Part shown: positions 26,994 to 36,189 of the stretch, piece after piece | Numbering within the stretch: the stretch's first letter is position 1 | How the letters are laid out: each line of letters starts with the position of its first letter | Assembly: GCA_016939365.1 (NCBI GenBank) | Contig: JAFGHD010000154.1 | Coordinates: forward strand, 1-46,109 | Reading direction: 5' to 3' | Source: Bacteroidales bacterium | GTDB lineage: Bacteria > Bacteroidota > Bacteroidia > Bacteroidales > JAFGHD01 | Length of the DNA: 46,109 nucleotides | The notes under the pieces: model-generated | The model's database searches: none | Told to the model about the DNA's origin: nothing | The model's input: only the letters and a program-made list of their open reading frames with translations | Position numbers and translations under genes: made by a program

Positions 26994-27320
26994 ATGACAA
27001 TACAGAAAGCCCAGGAGCGTGTAGACCAATGGATCAATACGGTGGGAATCAGATATTTCAGCGAACTGACCAATATGGCACTACTCACAGAGGAGGTGGG
27101 TGAGCTCGCACGCATCATCGCCAGGAAATATGGAGAGCAATCCTTCAAGAAGGGGGAGGAACAGTTTGACCTTGCCGATGAAATGGCGGATGTGATGTTC
27201 GTTCTGATCTGCCTTGCCAATCAGACGGGGATCGATCTGACCGGCGCCCTGGAACGGAACCTGGAAAAGAAAACCGTCCGGGACGAATCACGGCACCGCA
27301 ACAATCCCAGACTTCGCTGA
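26994..27320 (+). CDS. MazG-like nucleotide pyrophosphohydrolase
   Basis: A 108-residue all-alpha hydrolase of the MazG/iMazG type, which removes pyrophosphate from (d)NTPs, often non-canonical ones. The metal-binding motifs are EEVGE (33-37) and DEMAD (62-66), giving the EExxE-(n)-ExxD pattern. Length fits the short single-domain forms that work as dimers or tetramers. ATG 26994 is used; a TTG codon at 26961 lies in the inverted repeat and is unlikely. It is a single gene, divergent from the methyltransferase, with 193 nt before the next gene. No toxin partner is adjacent. Confidence 0.88.
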   Translation: MTIQKAQERVDQWINTVGIRYFSELTNMALLTEEVGELARIIARKYGEQSFKKGEEQFDLADEMADVMFVLICLANQTGIDLTGALERNLEKKTVRDESRHRNNPRLR

Positions 27321-27513
27321 ACGTCCGCTTCCGGACAGAAGATTGTGCGGTAAAAGACAGGTGTGAGACAATAGTTTAATTTTATAAGGCTGAAAATGAG
27401 ATTAAAACATTTATTGCACATTATTTGATAATATCCGTCACAACCACAGTACCGGTTCCGGAACGAAACGAACACATGACAATCACAGCGGGAATCAGCA
27501 CAATCCGAAAAGC

Positions 27514-28992
27514 ATGATCGCACGATGGTTTCTCAGACATCAGTTCAAGGAGTTCCGGCGTTCCCCGGCCTGGAGCAGGAGCATTGCCCTGAACATTTTC
27601 GTGGGCCTGATGATGTTCATGTTGATCCTCTACCTGCTGCTTCTGGGAATGTTCATCGATAAGATACTGGAAGAGCTTTACCCGGGAAGGGATCCGGCAG
27701 AGGTCTTCAACGGCTTGCTGCTATACTATCTTGGCTTCGAGCTCATCATCCGGTTCTTCATGCAGTCTCTGCCCATGCTCCATGTTGAATCATACCTCCA
27801 CCTCCCGATCAAGAAGCGCAGCATCGTTCATTTTGTGGTACTGAAATCCCTGACCGCCGCAGGCAATTACCTCTCGTGGCTGGTATGGTTTCCGTTTGCT
27901 TTCAAGGTGATCGCCCCCGCCTATGGCGCCGGGCCGGCATGGATCTGGCTGGCAGGGGTTATTCTGCTGGTGCTGAACAACAATTTCCTGGCGACCTACC
28001 TGAAGAGGCAGCTGGTATCCCGGCCGGCCGTCACCGGCCTGGGGGGGCTCCTGCTGGTGCTTGCGGCCATGGCCGATTACACCGGCTATGCGTCGCTTTC
28101 TGCCCTTTCTTCACGGCTCTTCGGCCTGCTGATACGGGAGTCCTATCTGCTCCTCATCCCCGCCGCCTGCCTGGTCATATCCTACGCACTCAATTACCGG
28201 TTCCTCCGTTCCAGGATGTATCCCGATAAGGTACGGTTCAGGAAGGAATCCAGGATCGATGCCATCGGCAATATCCGCTACCTGCGCTCCATGGGCCTTA
28301 CCGGCCAGCTCATCTCCCTGGAGCTGAAGCTGATCTGGCGCCACAAGAGGATACGGACAATCATCTATATGGCTCCCATATTCCTGGGTTATGGACTGAT
28401 ATTTTATCCACAGCCGGAATACGCGCAAATGAACGGATTCCTGATTTTTGTCGGCATCTTCATGACCGGCGGCATGATGCTGAACTATGCCAATTACTGC
28501 TTCGGGTATGAAAGTAACTACTTCGATGCCATTCTGGCCAAATACAGGGATTATGAGCGGTATATCCGGGTTAAATACATCATGGCGGTGATGATCGCCA
28601 CAGCCTGCTGGGTGCTCACCATACCTTATGTCTTTTTCGGCATTGATATTCTGATCATCAACACAGTGACATTTCTTTATAACCTTGGCTTTTTGTCGTT
28701 TGTGTTGTTCTGGTTCAGCACTTATACCCGGAAGCGGATGGACCTGTCGCAGGGTTCCGTGTTCAATTATCAGGGGGTCGGGGTTACCCACTGGCTCTCC
28801 ATGCTGCCGGCCTTCCTGCTCCCGGTGCTCATTTACTGGCCGTTTTCAGCCATGGGCGTACCTTATGCGGGCCTGATCGTGATCGCAGCATTGGGTCTGG
28901 GAGGCCTTCTGTTTTACCGCTACCTGCTGAAGTTGCTGCTGGCACAGTGGATGAAAAGCCGTTACCGGATGGCTGAAGGATTCAGAGAATAA
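27514..28992 (+). CDS. DUF5687 family membrane protein (ABC transporter permease)
   Basis: A 492-residue membrane protein with roughly ten to twelve hydrophobic segments. The opening (FLRHQFKEFRRSPAWSRSIALNIF) and PIKKRSIVHFVVLKSLTAAGNY near residue 98 are characteristic of the DUF5687 family, which pairs with an ABC ATPase in Bacteroidota. It probably forms the membrane channel of an exporter; the cargo is unknown. The ATPase gene starts 13 nt downstream, confirming the pair. Confidence 0.82.
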   Translation: MIARWFLRHQFKEFRRSPAWSRSIALNIFVGLMMFMLILYLLLLGMFIDKILEELYPGRDPAEVFNGLLLYYLGFELIIRFFMQSLPMLHVESYLHLPIKKRSIVHFVVLKSLTAAGNYLSWLVWFPFAFKVIAPAYGAGPAWIWLAGVILLVLNNNFLATYLKRQLVSRPAVTGLGGLLLVLAAMADYTGYASLSALSSRLFGLLIRESYLLLIPAACLVISYALNYRFLRSRMYPDKVRFRKESRIDAIGNIRYLRSMGLTGQLISLELKLIWRHKRIRTIIYMAPIFLGYGLIFYPQPEYAQMNGFLIFVGIFMTGGMMLNYANYCFGYESNYFDAILAKYRDYERYIRVKYIMAVMIATACWVLTIPYVFFGIDILIINTVTFLYNLGFLSFVLFWFSTYTRKRMDLSQGSVFNYQGVGVTHWLSMLPAFLLPVLIYWPFSAMGVPYAGLIVIAALGLGGLLFYRYLLKLLLAQWMKSRYRMAEGFRE

Positions 28993-29004
28993 TTACAACA
29001 GAAA

Positions 29005-29700
29005 ATGATAGAAGCGATCAATCTTTCGAAATCATATCACGGCGAGAAAGTACTGGATATCCCTTCGCTGAAGGTTGCCAGGGGGGAGAGCTTCGGCCTG
29101 GTGGGAAACAACGGCGCCGGCAAGACCACTTTCTTCCGGCTGATCCTCGACCTGATCCGTGCCGACTCCGGTCATGTGCTTTCCAACCAGCAGGATGTCC
29201 GGAAATCGGACAACTGGAAATACACCACCGGCTCATACCTCGATGCCAGGTTTCTGATCGATTACCTGACGCCCGAGGAGTACTTTGATTTCCTTGCCCA
29301 TGTGCACGGCATGTCCGATGGCGACCTGCAGGAGTTCTATGATGGCTTCCGGGAGTTCTTCAACGGAGAGGTCTTGGAAAAGCGCAAGTTCATCCGAGAT
29401 TTCTCGGCAGGCAACCAGCAGAAGATCGGTGTGGCCGCGGCCCTCATGATGAAACCCGGGATCGTGATCCTGGATGAGCCCTTCAACAGCCTTGATCCCT
29501 CGACTCAGATACGGCTGAAGAACATCCTGAACCGGATGAAAAGGGAACACGGCACCACACTGCTCATCTCCAGCCACGACCTGAACCATGTGACCGAGGT
29601 ATGCGACCGGATCGTAATCCTCGAAAAGGGTAAAATCGTCCACGACCTCCAAACGACCCAGACCACGCTGCAGGAGCTGGAGCAGTACTTCGCGGTGTAA
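29005..29700 (+). CDS. ABC transporter ATP-binding protein
   Basis: A 231-residue ATPase subunit that powers the DUF5687 permease encoded 13 nt upstream. Walker A is GNNGAGKT (34-41), the signature is FSAGNQQKIG (133-142) instead of the textbook LSGGQ, Walker B is IVILDEPF with Asp157-Glu158, and the switch histidine is in LISSHDLNHV. The Q-loop region lies near residue 78-90. The changed signature (SAGNQQ) keeps the serine and a glycine; such variants are common in ABC-2 exporter ATPases of the CcmA type. A 264-nt non-coding stretch follows. Confidence 0.92.
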   Translation: MIEAINLSKSYHGEKVLDIPSLKVARGESFGLVGNNGAGKTTFFRLILDLIRADSGHVLSNQQDVRKSDNWKYTTGSYLDARFLIDYLTPEEYFDFLAHVHGMSDGDLQEFYDGFREFFNGEVLEKRKFIRDFSAGNQQKIGVAAALMMKPGIVILDEPFNSLDPSTQIRLKNILNRMKREHGTTLLISSHDLNHVTEVCDRIVILEKGKIVHDLQTTQTTLQELEQYFAV

Positions 29701-29964
29701 ATGACTTCATGACTTCAAATCTTTCGTCAGGATGTCTCATCGGTGTTTATTCCCACCTGCTTGCCTATGGCTGGTAAACATGACTTCTGATTTACCCGCC
29801 GGTTTATCTGCCTAAGATATGGCCAGGTGGGAAAGCAGTCGTACAGCGCGGATTTTCGATTTGAGATTTCAACATTACTCAGACGAATTCATTATGAATG
29901 CCGGATTCTGAATTCTGACAGAGATTTCTCTCTGCAAAGGAAAGGGGTGATGAAGCCGGATTCC
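29701..29964. other. Gene-free stretch after the ABC exporter
   Basis: No gene is seen. It holds the tandem ATGACTTC pair at 29701-29716 and repetitive AT-rich text such as GGATTCTGAATTCTGA (29903-29918) with short palindromes. No terminator with a T-run was found. Confidence 0.5.
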
Positions 29965-30804
29965 TCAGATGTCCAGGATATAATGAAATATCAGCTCGCG
30001 CTTCATGATCCGGGTGATCTGTTCCAGATACTGCCTGCGGTCTTCCTGCATCTTTCCGATGAGGGGTTGCACCGCCTCCCTTTCTTCTGCGGTGCGCTCA
30101 GGGATATTGAGGTACTCCCCGATCAGGGTGACCCCGTTGACGAGATCATGCCATTCGCCAAGGGTCTTCTCAATTTTCTTGAGCTCCAGGAGCGACATTT
30201 TGAGAAAGGTTTTGTGACGGATCATTTTCCGGGTAAAATCAAAGATGTAGTGTATCTGCTTCAGCAGGGTCCGGATCTCGTGCACCGCCTCATCATTGGA
30301 CAGGTCTTTCCTGAGTGTATCAATCCTTGCGATCTTTTCATTGAGGAGCCTGACGGTCCGCGCATACAGCTCATCACCCGCTTGCATCTCCTGGATGGAG
30401 CTTCGTGTTCGTTCAAAATCCGGTATGCCGTCCACCAGCAATTCCAGCATCTGTGCGTCAAATGCCCGGATGGCCGCATGCTCTTTCGACTCCAGGAATT
30501 CCCTGTATGCATGGAAGGTTTTCTGCAGGCCGGTTTCGTTACGATCCAGCAGGGCATACTGAACCTGGATATCCCGGATGCTGCCGGCCAGCTTGAAGAC
30601 CTTTTTTACCGTCCGGAAATCCTTTCTGGCATCAAATCTCCCGGGATCCGCATATTCAAGGAACTGGAACAGGGCCCGGATACGCTTCACACTCAGGCGG
30701 AGCTGATGGATGTCTTCCATGTCGAAGCCCCTGGAAGACCTGGAAAGACGCTTCCGGAACTCACCAAGTTGCCTGTTGAAGTATATGTGAACCGGGTCTT
30801 TCAA
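29965..30804 (-). CDS. CHAD domain protein
   Basis: A helical protein of about 279 residues with the CHAD pattern: conserved histidine and basic residues in MEDIHQLRLSVKRIRALFQFLE and later DEAVHEIRTLLKQIHYIFDF. CHAD proteins bind inorganic polyphosphate and often accompany CYTH or polyphosphate kinase genes; none is near. The frame is open up to an ATG at 30969, but a TAACTTTG promoter box lies inside that extension (30838-30845), which also codes an odd hydrophobic stretch. I therefore favour the TTG at 30804 (product beginning with KDPVHIYFNRQL, preceded by GAAGG). The start is uncertain; the domain call is firm. Confidence 0.75.
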   Translation of the reverse strand: MKDPVHIYFNRQLGEFRKRLSRSSRGFDMEDIHQLRLSVKRIRALFQFLEYADPGRFDARKDFRTVKKVFKLAGSIRDIQVQYALLDRNETGLQKTFHAYREFLESKEHAAIRAFDAQMLELLVDGIPDFERTRSSIQEMQAGDELYARTVRLLNEKIARIDTLRKDLSNDEAVHEIRTLLKQIHYIFDFTRKMIRHKTFLKMSLLELKKIEKTLGEWHDLVNGVTLIGEYLNIPERTAEEREAVQPLIGKMQEDRRQYLEQITRIMKRELIFHYILDI

Positions 30805-30837
30805 ATTGTCCGGATTGCCTTCATTCAAATATTGCCG

Positions 30838-30845
30838 CAAAGTTA
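30838..30845 (-). promoter_or_regulatory. Promoter -7 element for the CHAD gene
   Basis: Minus-strand TAACTTTG, an exact TAnnTTTG match, set in very AT-rich DNA, 33 nt before the TTG at 30804. The -33 region has no clear TTTG. Confidence 0.4.
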
Positions 30846-31052
30846 CATAGATAAATATAATAAAATTGAGAAAATATGGGGATTCACCGGACACATCCGT
30901 CAGGTTTTTGGCAATGAGTGTAATTTTTTGTTCCTCCGGTGTTTTTGGCAGGGAAATTGTTGCTGCCACGGCAATTGCCTGTTGCCAGTCATGTTACAAA
31001 ACAACGTTGTTCCCGTCATAAATAACTGCAGGAAACGGCCTTTCACAACCCC

Positions 31053-33530
31053 ATGAAAAGACATCTTCGTACTCTTCTGATCTTTCTGTACTGCATCCTT
31101 TTTCTCCTGGCAGCGGTGCCTGGAGTTTCACAGGAATACCGTGTTCAGGGACGTATCATTGACCGTGATACCCGGGAACCGCTTCCTTTTGTCAACATCC
31201 TGATCAATGACAGCCGGCAGGGCGGGACCACCGATATCGACGGGAAGTTCGCACTGGGAGCAGATGAACCCATCCTGTATCTGCGTCTCAGCTATGTAGG
31301 GTATGAACCGGTGGAATATCCTGTGGGTGAAGGCGGAAAGAGGCTGCTGATCAACATGAAGGCAAAAGAGTTCAGTCTTCCCGAGGTGGTCATTACACCG
31401 GGGATCAATCCCGCCCACCGTATCATCCGGAATGTCCTTGCGAACCGTGAGCGGAACAATCCTGAAAGTCTTCCTGCATTTTCCTATACCGCCTATGAGA
31501 AATTCGTGTTCACCATTGAGCTGGACTCGCTACTGCGCCGTGATTCTGCTACTCTTGACACTTCCGATATCGAGCTGATGAAGTTCCTCGATGAGCACCA
31601 TCTGTTCCTGATGGAGAATGTCTCTGAGCGGAAGTACAGGCATCCCGGCAAAAATCTCGAAACGGTTCTGGCCACCCGGGTGTCGGGACTGCAGGATCCG
31701 TTTTTTATCTTCCTGATCTCGCAGCTTCAGTCCACATCCTTTTACGACGATGTCTTCACCCTGGCCGACAAGAATTACATTAATCCCATCAGCAGGGGCA
31801 GCCTCGACAGGTATTACTTCCAGATCGAGGACACGGCGTGGTCGGGCAGGAGCGATACGGTGTTCATCATCAGTTACCGGCCGCTTTTGAACGCCAACTT
31901 CGACGGTCTCACCGGCCTGTTGTATATCAACACCCACGGGTGGGCGATCCAGAGCGTCACTGCCGGCCCAGCGCGGCAGGAGGGTGGGTTGGGCCTGAAG
32001 ATACAGCAGATGTATGAGCTCATTGATGGTTCTCAATGGTTCCCGGTCCAGCTCAACACCGAGATACGTCTGAACAATGTCACGGCATCGGGTGACGAGG
32101 TGACGATAAGCACCGGCGGGACTTCGGGGATATATAATCCCATCGGCATCGGCAGGAGCTACATCCACGACATCCGGATCAACCCCGATCTGCCGGGCAG
32201 GCTATTCGGCCATGTGGAGCTGGAGATGGACCCGAATGCCACACACCGGGATTCGCAATACTGGCGCGGCTACCGATTGGATACCCTGACCCCCAGGGAG
32301 CTGAACACCTACCATTTCATCGACTCCATCGGAAAGGAGATCAACCTCGACCGCATCGCACGGACCACCGAAAGCCTCATCACCGGCACCATCCCATGGG
32401 GCAAGGTAGATCTGGATATCGACCGCTTCCTGAGATATGATGATTATGAAGGACTTGCCCCCGGTATCGGGCTCCATACCCATGAGCGGCTCTCCGGGTT
32501 CTTCAGGCTCGGAGGCTATGTTCGTTACGGATTGAAGGATAAGGAACCCAAATATGGCGGTGACGTGAGCTTTACGTTTGACCGTTATCGCGATATCAGG
32601 CTGGGGGCTTTCTATTCAAACGATGTCGCTGAGACAGCCGGTACCCTGTTCTTTGACGAACAGATCCGGTTCTTCAGACCGGAGTCGTTCAGAAGCCTAC
32701 TGATCCGGCGGATGGACAAGACCGAGGCATGGGGCGCTTTCATGGATTTCAGGTTATTGGATTATTTCAAAATCCATGGAGGGATCACCGTCACCGGCAG
32801 GCAGGTGACCACGCCCTATCGCTATGCGGTGACCTCGGAGACCATGGCGGTGCTCCTCGACCGTTACCGGTTCGCCGATCTGACCCTCGGTATCAGATGG
32901 GCGCACAGGGAGAAGTATGTACAGAACATGAGGAAGAAGATCCCGTTGGGGACCCGATGGCCCGTGGTGCATCTTCAGTACATCAGGGGGCTGGAAGGGA
33001 TTCTGGACGGCGAATATGACTATCACCGCCTTGACCTGCGCCTGGAAAAATCCTTCTATTTCAAATATCTGGGCAGGACCCGGTTCCGGCTGAACGCAGG
33101 AGTGGTCGACCGTGCCATCCCTTACACCAACCTTTACAACGGCAACGGCAGCTACCGCGACTTCACCCTTTATGCACCATACAGCTTTGCTACCATGCGG
33201 ATGAATGAGTTCCTGTCCGACAGGTATGCCGCCCTTTTTGTCGTGCATGACTTCGGCAAGCTGCTCTGGCGGGGAGAGAAGTTTGAGCCTGAGATATCGC
33301 TGGCCTTCCATGCCGGTATCGGCGACCTGGTGCACCCGCAACCGCATTACCAGGTGGAATACAAAACAATGGATCAGGGATATTATGAAGCGGGCTTTCT
33401 GGTCAACAACCTCCTCAACCTGAAGCTTTACTCTCTGGGTCTGGGCGCCTTCTGGCGGATAGGGCCCTATTCATACGATCAGTCAATCAAAAACCTCGCT
33501 GCAAAGCTGACCCTGAGCTTCCCGTTCTAA
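31053..33530 (+). CDS. DUF5686 outer-membrane protein with CarboxypepD_reg-like domain
   Basis: An 825-residue secreted protein: signal peptide (about 1-26, ending before QEYRVQGRI), a carboxypeptidase-regulatory-like beta-sandwich (about 28-112; GRIIDRDTREPLPFVNILI ... GTTDIDGKFAL) of the kind found at the start of SusC-type receptors, then a DUF5686 region to the C-terminus ending in alternating aromatic strands and a terminal Phe, as in outer-membrane beta-barrels. No TonB plug domain is visible. The function is unknown; the family is restricted to Bacteroidota. It stands alone, divergent from the CHAD gene. Confidence 0.85.
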   Translation: MKRHLRTLLIFLYCILFLLAAVPGVSQEYRVQGRIIDRDTREPLPFVNILINDSRQGGTTDIDGKFALGADEPILYLRLSYVGYEPVEYPVGEGGKRLLINMKAKEFSLPEVVITPGINPAHRIIRNVLANRERNNPESLPAFSYTAYEKFVFTIELDSLLRRDSATLDTSDIELMKFLDEHHLFLMENVSERKYRHPGKNLETVLATRVSGLQDPFFIFLISQLQSTSFYDDVFTLADKNYINPISRGSLDRYYFQIEDTAWSGRSDTVFIISYRPLLNANFDGLTGLLYINTHGWAIQSVTAGPARQEGGLGLKIQQMYELIDGSQWFPVQLNTEIRLNNVTASGDEVTISTGGTSGIYNPIGIGRSYIHDIRINPDLPGRLFGHVELEMDPNATHRDSQYWRGYRLDTLTPRELNTYHFIDSIGKEINLDRIARTTESLITGTIPWGKVDLDIDRFLRYDDYEGLAPGIGLHTHERLSGFFRLGGYVRYGLKDKEPKYGGDVSFTFDRYRDIRLGAFYSNDVAETAGTLFFDEQIRFFRPESFRSLLIRRMDKTEAWGAFMDFRLLDYFKIHGGITVTGRQVTTPYRYAVTSETMAVLLDRYRFADLTLGIRWAHREKYVQNMRKKIPLGTRWPVVHLQYIRGLEGILDGEYDYHRLDLRLEKSFYFKYLGRTRFRLNAGVVDRAIPYTNLYNGNGSYRDFTLYAPYSFATMRMNEFLSDRYAALFVVHDFGKLLWRGEKFEPEISLAFHAGIGDLVHPQPHYQVEYKTMDQGYYEAGFLVNNLLNLKLYSLGLGAFWRIGPYSYDQSIKNLAAKLTLSFPF

Positions 33531-33605
33531 ATAGATGAAGTTCGTATTAATATGTCAGGTAATCGACATTTTGTTAATTCACCAAAAAAACCGGTGGTTT
33601 AAGGA

Positions 33606-35051
33606 CTATTTACCTATTAATAACCAGGCAGTCCTCAACTCATTTGCAGTCCGGAGCATAATTACATACATCCCAGGGATAACATCCGGTAATTTAATCA
33701 GCAGCCGGTTTTCACCGGACCAGACAGGATGACTTCCCGGTAGTTCCATCATCTTTCCGTTGGTATGGACGATGGATACTTCTGCTTTCCCTCCACAGCG
33801 GGCATTGAACACCAGGCTGACCTTATCGCGGGCGGGATTGGGATAAAGGTACAGGTGTATGTCCTGGGCACGGTCAATCCGTTCCGGTATTCCGGGTGCA
33901 ACATACGGGAACAGAAACACCAGTGCATCCTTCAGGTGGCCCTTCCAGTTGCCCCAGCTGTGCCCTTCGTGTATCTCCTGGTAGAGGAGGGGATATCCCC
34001 TCGTCTCCAGGATATCCCGGAGCCCTTTCACCAGGGGTATGAGTTGGGAAATATCATAAGTCCCGATGTCGAGGTATATCTTCAGGTCGAGCAGCGCTCC
34101 CGTCTGGAAACCGCTGGAGATGGCGGACTCCACGTTACCCGAGAAGGCGGCGATCTTGCCGAAGACCTCCGGTTCCTGCCATCCCATCCAGAGGGAGATG
34201 TTGCCCCCGTTGGAAGCCCCGGCTACGGCCCGTGCTTCCGCCTCCGGCCGGATACGGTACCTCCCTTCCAGCCAGGGCATAAGCCCGGAAACGATGAAGG
34301 CTGTGAATTCCTCCTTCTGACTGCCTGCATACTCCGCAGTCCGGTTCACCGGAGGGATGAACACGGCGATCAGCGGCGCGATCAGCTCATGATGGATCAG
34401 ATAGTCCAGAATGTTCACCGCTGCACCGAGCTGCAGGTAGTCCTGACCGTCGTGGAACAGGATCAGCGGATAATTTTCCGTTGAAGTGGAATAACCATGA
34501 GGAACGTACACCCAGACCGTCCTGGAGTTGTTCAGCTCCGTGCTGAAAAATACGCTGTCCCACAGGGTTCCGTGGCTGATGTCCGGATAGTGGAGGATTT
34601 CATCCGGCGGAACATAATCCGGCATCCGGAGCTCGGAATTGGGTCCGAAGCCGCCTGCGCAGCTGTTCGGGTTCTGCGGATCGAGGATCCATGAGGAGCC
34701 GTTCAGGACGAACTTGTAGTCCAGGCGGGCATCGCTTTCGTAATGCGTCACCAGGTACCGGAAGTCGGTGCCGTTGACCTGGATCATCGGGAATGATGCC
34801 GGGTTCCAGCTGTTGGCATCGCCCGGGACCGTTACACTCTGGGCGTTCCCCTTCCAGATGAAACAGGCGGTGGTATCATTGTCCAGGTAAGGCAAAACAG
34901 GATTGGCCGTCAGGAAGCTGTCGGTGACTGCCTGCCGTGCGGACCCGGGCAATGCATATACATGGTCCAGAAAGTCCTGAAAAGTCTGCGCACGGGTGCA
35001 GCCGGCCAGAGTCAGGGACACCACCAGGTTGAACATAAGGATTCGTGTCAT
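33606..35051 (-). CDS. Secreted alpha/beta-hydrolase esterase with T9SS sorting domain
   Basis: A 481-residue secreted enzyme. After a signal sequence, an early-set/CBM48-like region (about 60-150; CFIWKGNAQSVTVPGDANSWNP) precedes an esterase domain (about 160-390) of the Fes/esterase D type with nucleophile Ser280 in GASNGG and a likely catalytic His364 in HEGHSW. The C-terminal ~80 residues (LYPNPARDKVSLVF ... GMYVIMLRTANELRTAWLLI) form a T9SS type A sorting domain, so the protein should be exported across the outer membrane. The signal also contains LAGC, which could be read as a lipobox; AQ at 21-22 is an alternative cleavage site. The substrate may be a siderophore, glycan ester or feruloyl ester. 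It has the best promoter in the window. Confidence 0.88.
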   Translation of the reverse strand: MTRILMFNLVVSLTLAGCTRAQTFQDFLDHVYALPGSARQAVTDSFLTANPVLPYLDNDTTACFIWKGNAQSVTVPGDANSWNPASFPMIQVNGTDFRYLVTHYESDARLDYKFVLNGSSWILDPQNPNSCAGGFGPNSELRMPDYVPPDEILHYPDISHGTLWDSVFFSTELNNSRTVWVYVPHGYSTSTENYPLILFHDGQDYLQLGAAVNILDYLIHHELIAPLIAVFIPPVNRTAEYAGSQKEEFTAFIVSGLMPWLEGRYRIRPEAEARAVAGASNGGNISLWMGWQEPEVFGKIAAFSGNVESAISSGFQTGALLDLKIYLDIGTYDISQLIPLVKGLRDILETRGYPLLYQEIHEGHSWGNWKGHLKDALVFLFPYVAPGIPERIDRAQDIHLYLYPNPARDKVSLVFNARCGGKAEVSIVHTNGKMMELPGSHPVWSGENRLLIKLPDVIPGMYVIMLRTANELRTAWLLIGK

Positions 35052-35066
35052 CGCTCGTCGTTTTTA

Positions 35067-35098
35067 CAAATATACTGCTCATGAGGCTCTCTCACAAA
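35067..35098 (-). promoter_or_regulatory. Promoter of the T9SS esterase gene
   Basis: On the minus strand TTTG (35095-35098) is followed after exactly 20 nt by TATATTTG (35067-35074). Both match the Bacteroidota -33/-7 consensus at normal spacing. The leader would be only about 10 nt. Confidence 0.75.
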
Positions 35099-35285
35099 TT
35101 GATTCATATTCAAATTTCAGGCAGCGATCCTGAGGAGAGAAAATGTTTGTCGGGAATCATGAGTTGTACCGCGATCTCTGCGATCCAGCCTGACTGCTGC
35201 CAGGTCTGCGTGTGAATCATATTGAAAACGGCCTCTTTATGATCATGAAAGTCTCCGTACTTTTATACATCCCAAAACGGATCTT

Positions 35286-35522
35286 ATGGAAAAACCGAAA
35301 ATTGCAGCCGGGGAACCCCTGAAGAAGATGATGAAGCCCGGATCGTATTTCTGGTGTGCCTGCGGCCTGAGTGCTTCACAGCCCTTCTGCGACGGCTCAC
35401 ATGTCGGGACAGGCATCACACCGGTGGAGACACGCATTGAAGAGGAGAAGGAGGTGTACTGGTGCATGTGCAAACATTCGCACAGCAAGCCTTTCTGCGA
35501 CGGCACCCACCGGAAGCTTTAA
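35286..35522 (+). CDS. Double CDGSH iron-sulfur protein
   Basis: A 78-residue protein with two CDGSH motifs, each of which binds a [2Fe-2S] cluster with three Cys and one His: Cys24, Cys26, Cys35, His39 (FCDGSH) and Cys60, Cys62, Cys71, His75 (FCDGTH). This is the layout of the CISD3/MiNT type, which folds as a single chain with two clusters. There is no signal peptide, so it is cytoplasmic. Such proteins take part in electron or cluster transfer; the exact partner is unknown. A near-consensus TACTTTTA box lies about 27 nt upstream. It converges with the next gene only 4 nt away. Confidence 0.92.
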   Translation: MEKPKIAAGEPLKKMMKPGSYFWCACGLSASQPFCDGSHVGTGITPVETRIEEEKEVYWCMCKHSHSKPFCDGTHRKL

Positions 35523-35526
35523 GCCC

Positions 35527-36084
35527 TCACTTCCGCGTCACTCCGATCTCCTTCCTGTGCAGATCGAGAAGGGAGGTGCAGTGTTCGTCAGGCCCGGTCA
35601 CCAGGGTGGACAAGGTCAGTATCTGGAAGTCACCGGGCCAGAAGACCACAGGAAGGTCCATTCCTCCATATTCCCCGTTTGAGGAAACAAATTCCTCCGG
35701 GGAGGATGTGGGGGGCTGATGCATCATGTACGGCCCCTGATCATGATACCTGAACAGCCGGATATCCGAAAGGCTCTTGAATCGGTAAACCGCCAGGCCG
35801 CAGAGCTTTCCGTTCTCCTCGAACAACTTCTTCTCCACCAGGACGGCATGGGGGTACTCATCCGCAAGCCGGGTGCCGTCGAGATATTTTGTCGTCAGTT
35901 CACTGTAATCATCAGCGGATTCATCCTCACCCTCACCTGAGAGCGACATGATATTCTCATATTTTACCGTCAGGGTACCCGTGCCATCCCCGGAGAGCTC
36001 GATCCGGTACTCCTTGTGTTCCACCGTGAGGCATCCGGCCAGGATTATGGGAAGCAGAACAGCGGTAATAATGATCCGTTTCAT
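35527..36084 (-). CDS. Unrecognised lipoprotein
   Basis: A 185-residue predicted lipoprotein that I cannot assign to a family. The N-terminus is a classic lipoprotein signal (KRIIITAVLLPIILAGC, lipobox Cys at 18). The mature part has a beta-rich first half (HKEYRIELSGDGTGTLTVKYENIMS), an acidic stretch (EGEDESADD), and a second half with several aromatic residues. The pattern of an early GDGTGTLTVKY block recalls small DUF lipoproteins that look like immunoglobulin or LolA-like folds, but this is not firm. It converges with the CDGSH gene and is divergent from pnuC. Confidence 0.7.
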   Translation of the reverse strand: MKRIIITAVLLPIILAGCLTVEHKEYRIELSGDGTGTLTVKYENIMSLSGEGEDESADDYSELTTKYLDGTRLADEYPHAVLVEKKLFEENGKLCGLAVYRFKSLSDIRLFRYHDQGPYMMHQPPTSSPEEFVSSNGEYGGMDLPVVFWPGDFQILTLSTLVTGPDEHCTSLLDLHRKEIGVTRK

Positions 36085-36189
36085 AGTTTAATGTTGGAAT
36101 CCTTATACGGAGAAATGGTGCAATAGTTCAGCCTGATCCGTACGAGTAGATGAATGTTCATAATTTTACGGCGATGGAGACGGGAGATC

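Noticed and set aside
30805-30969. N-terminal 55 residues of the longest CHAD frame
   Set aside because: A promoter element and AT-rich DNA lie inside, and the encoded hydrophobic stretch does not fit a cytoplasmic CHAD protein; not fully excluded.
29827-31056. Plus-strand open frame of 409 codons over the CHAD gene
   Set aside because: Longer than the real gene, but its product has no family pattern, whereas the minus strand gives a typical CHAD domain.
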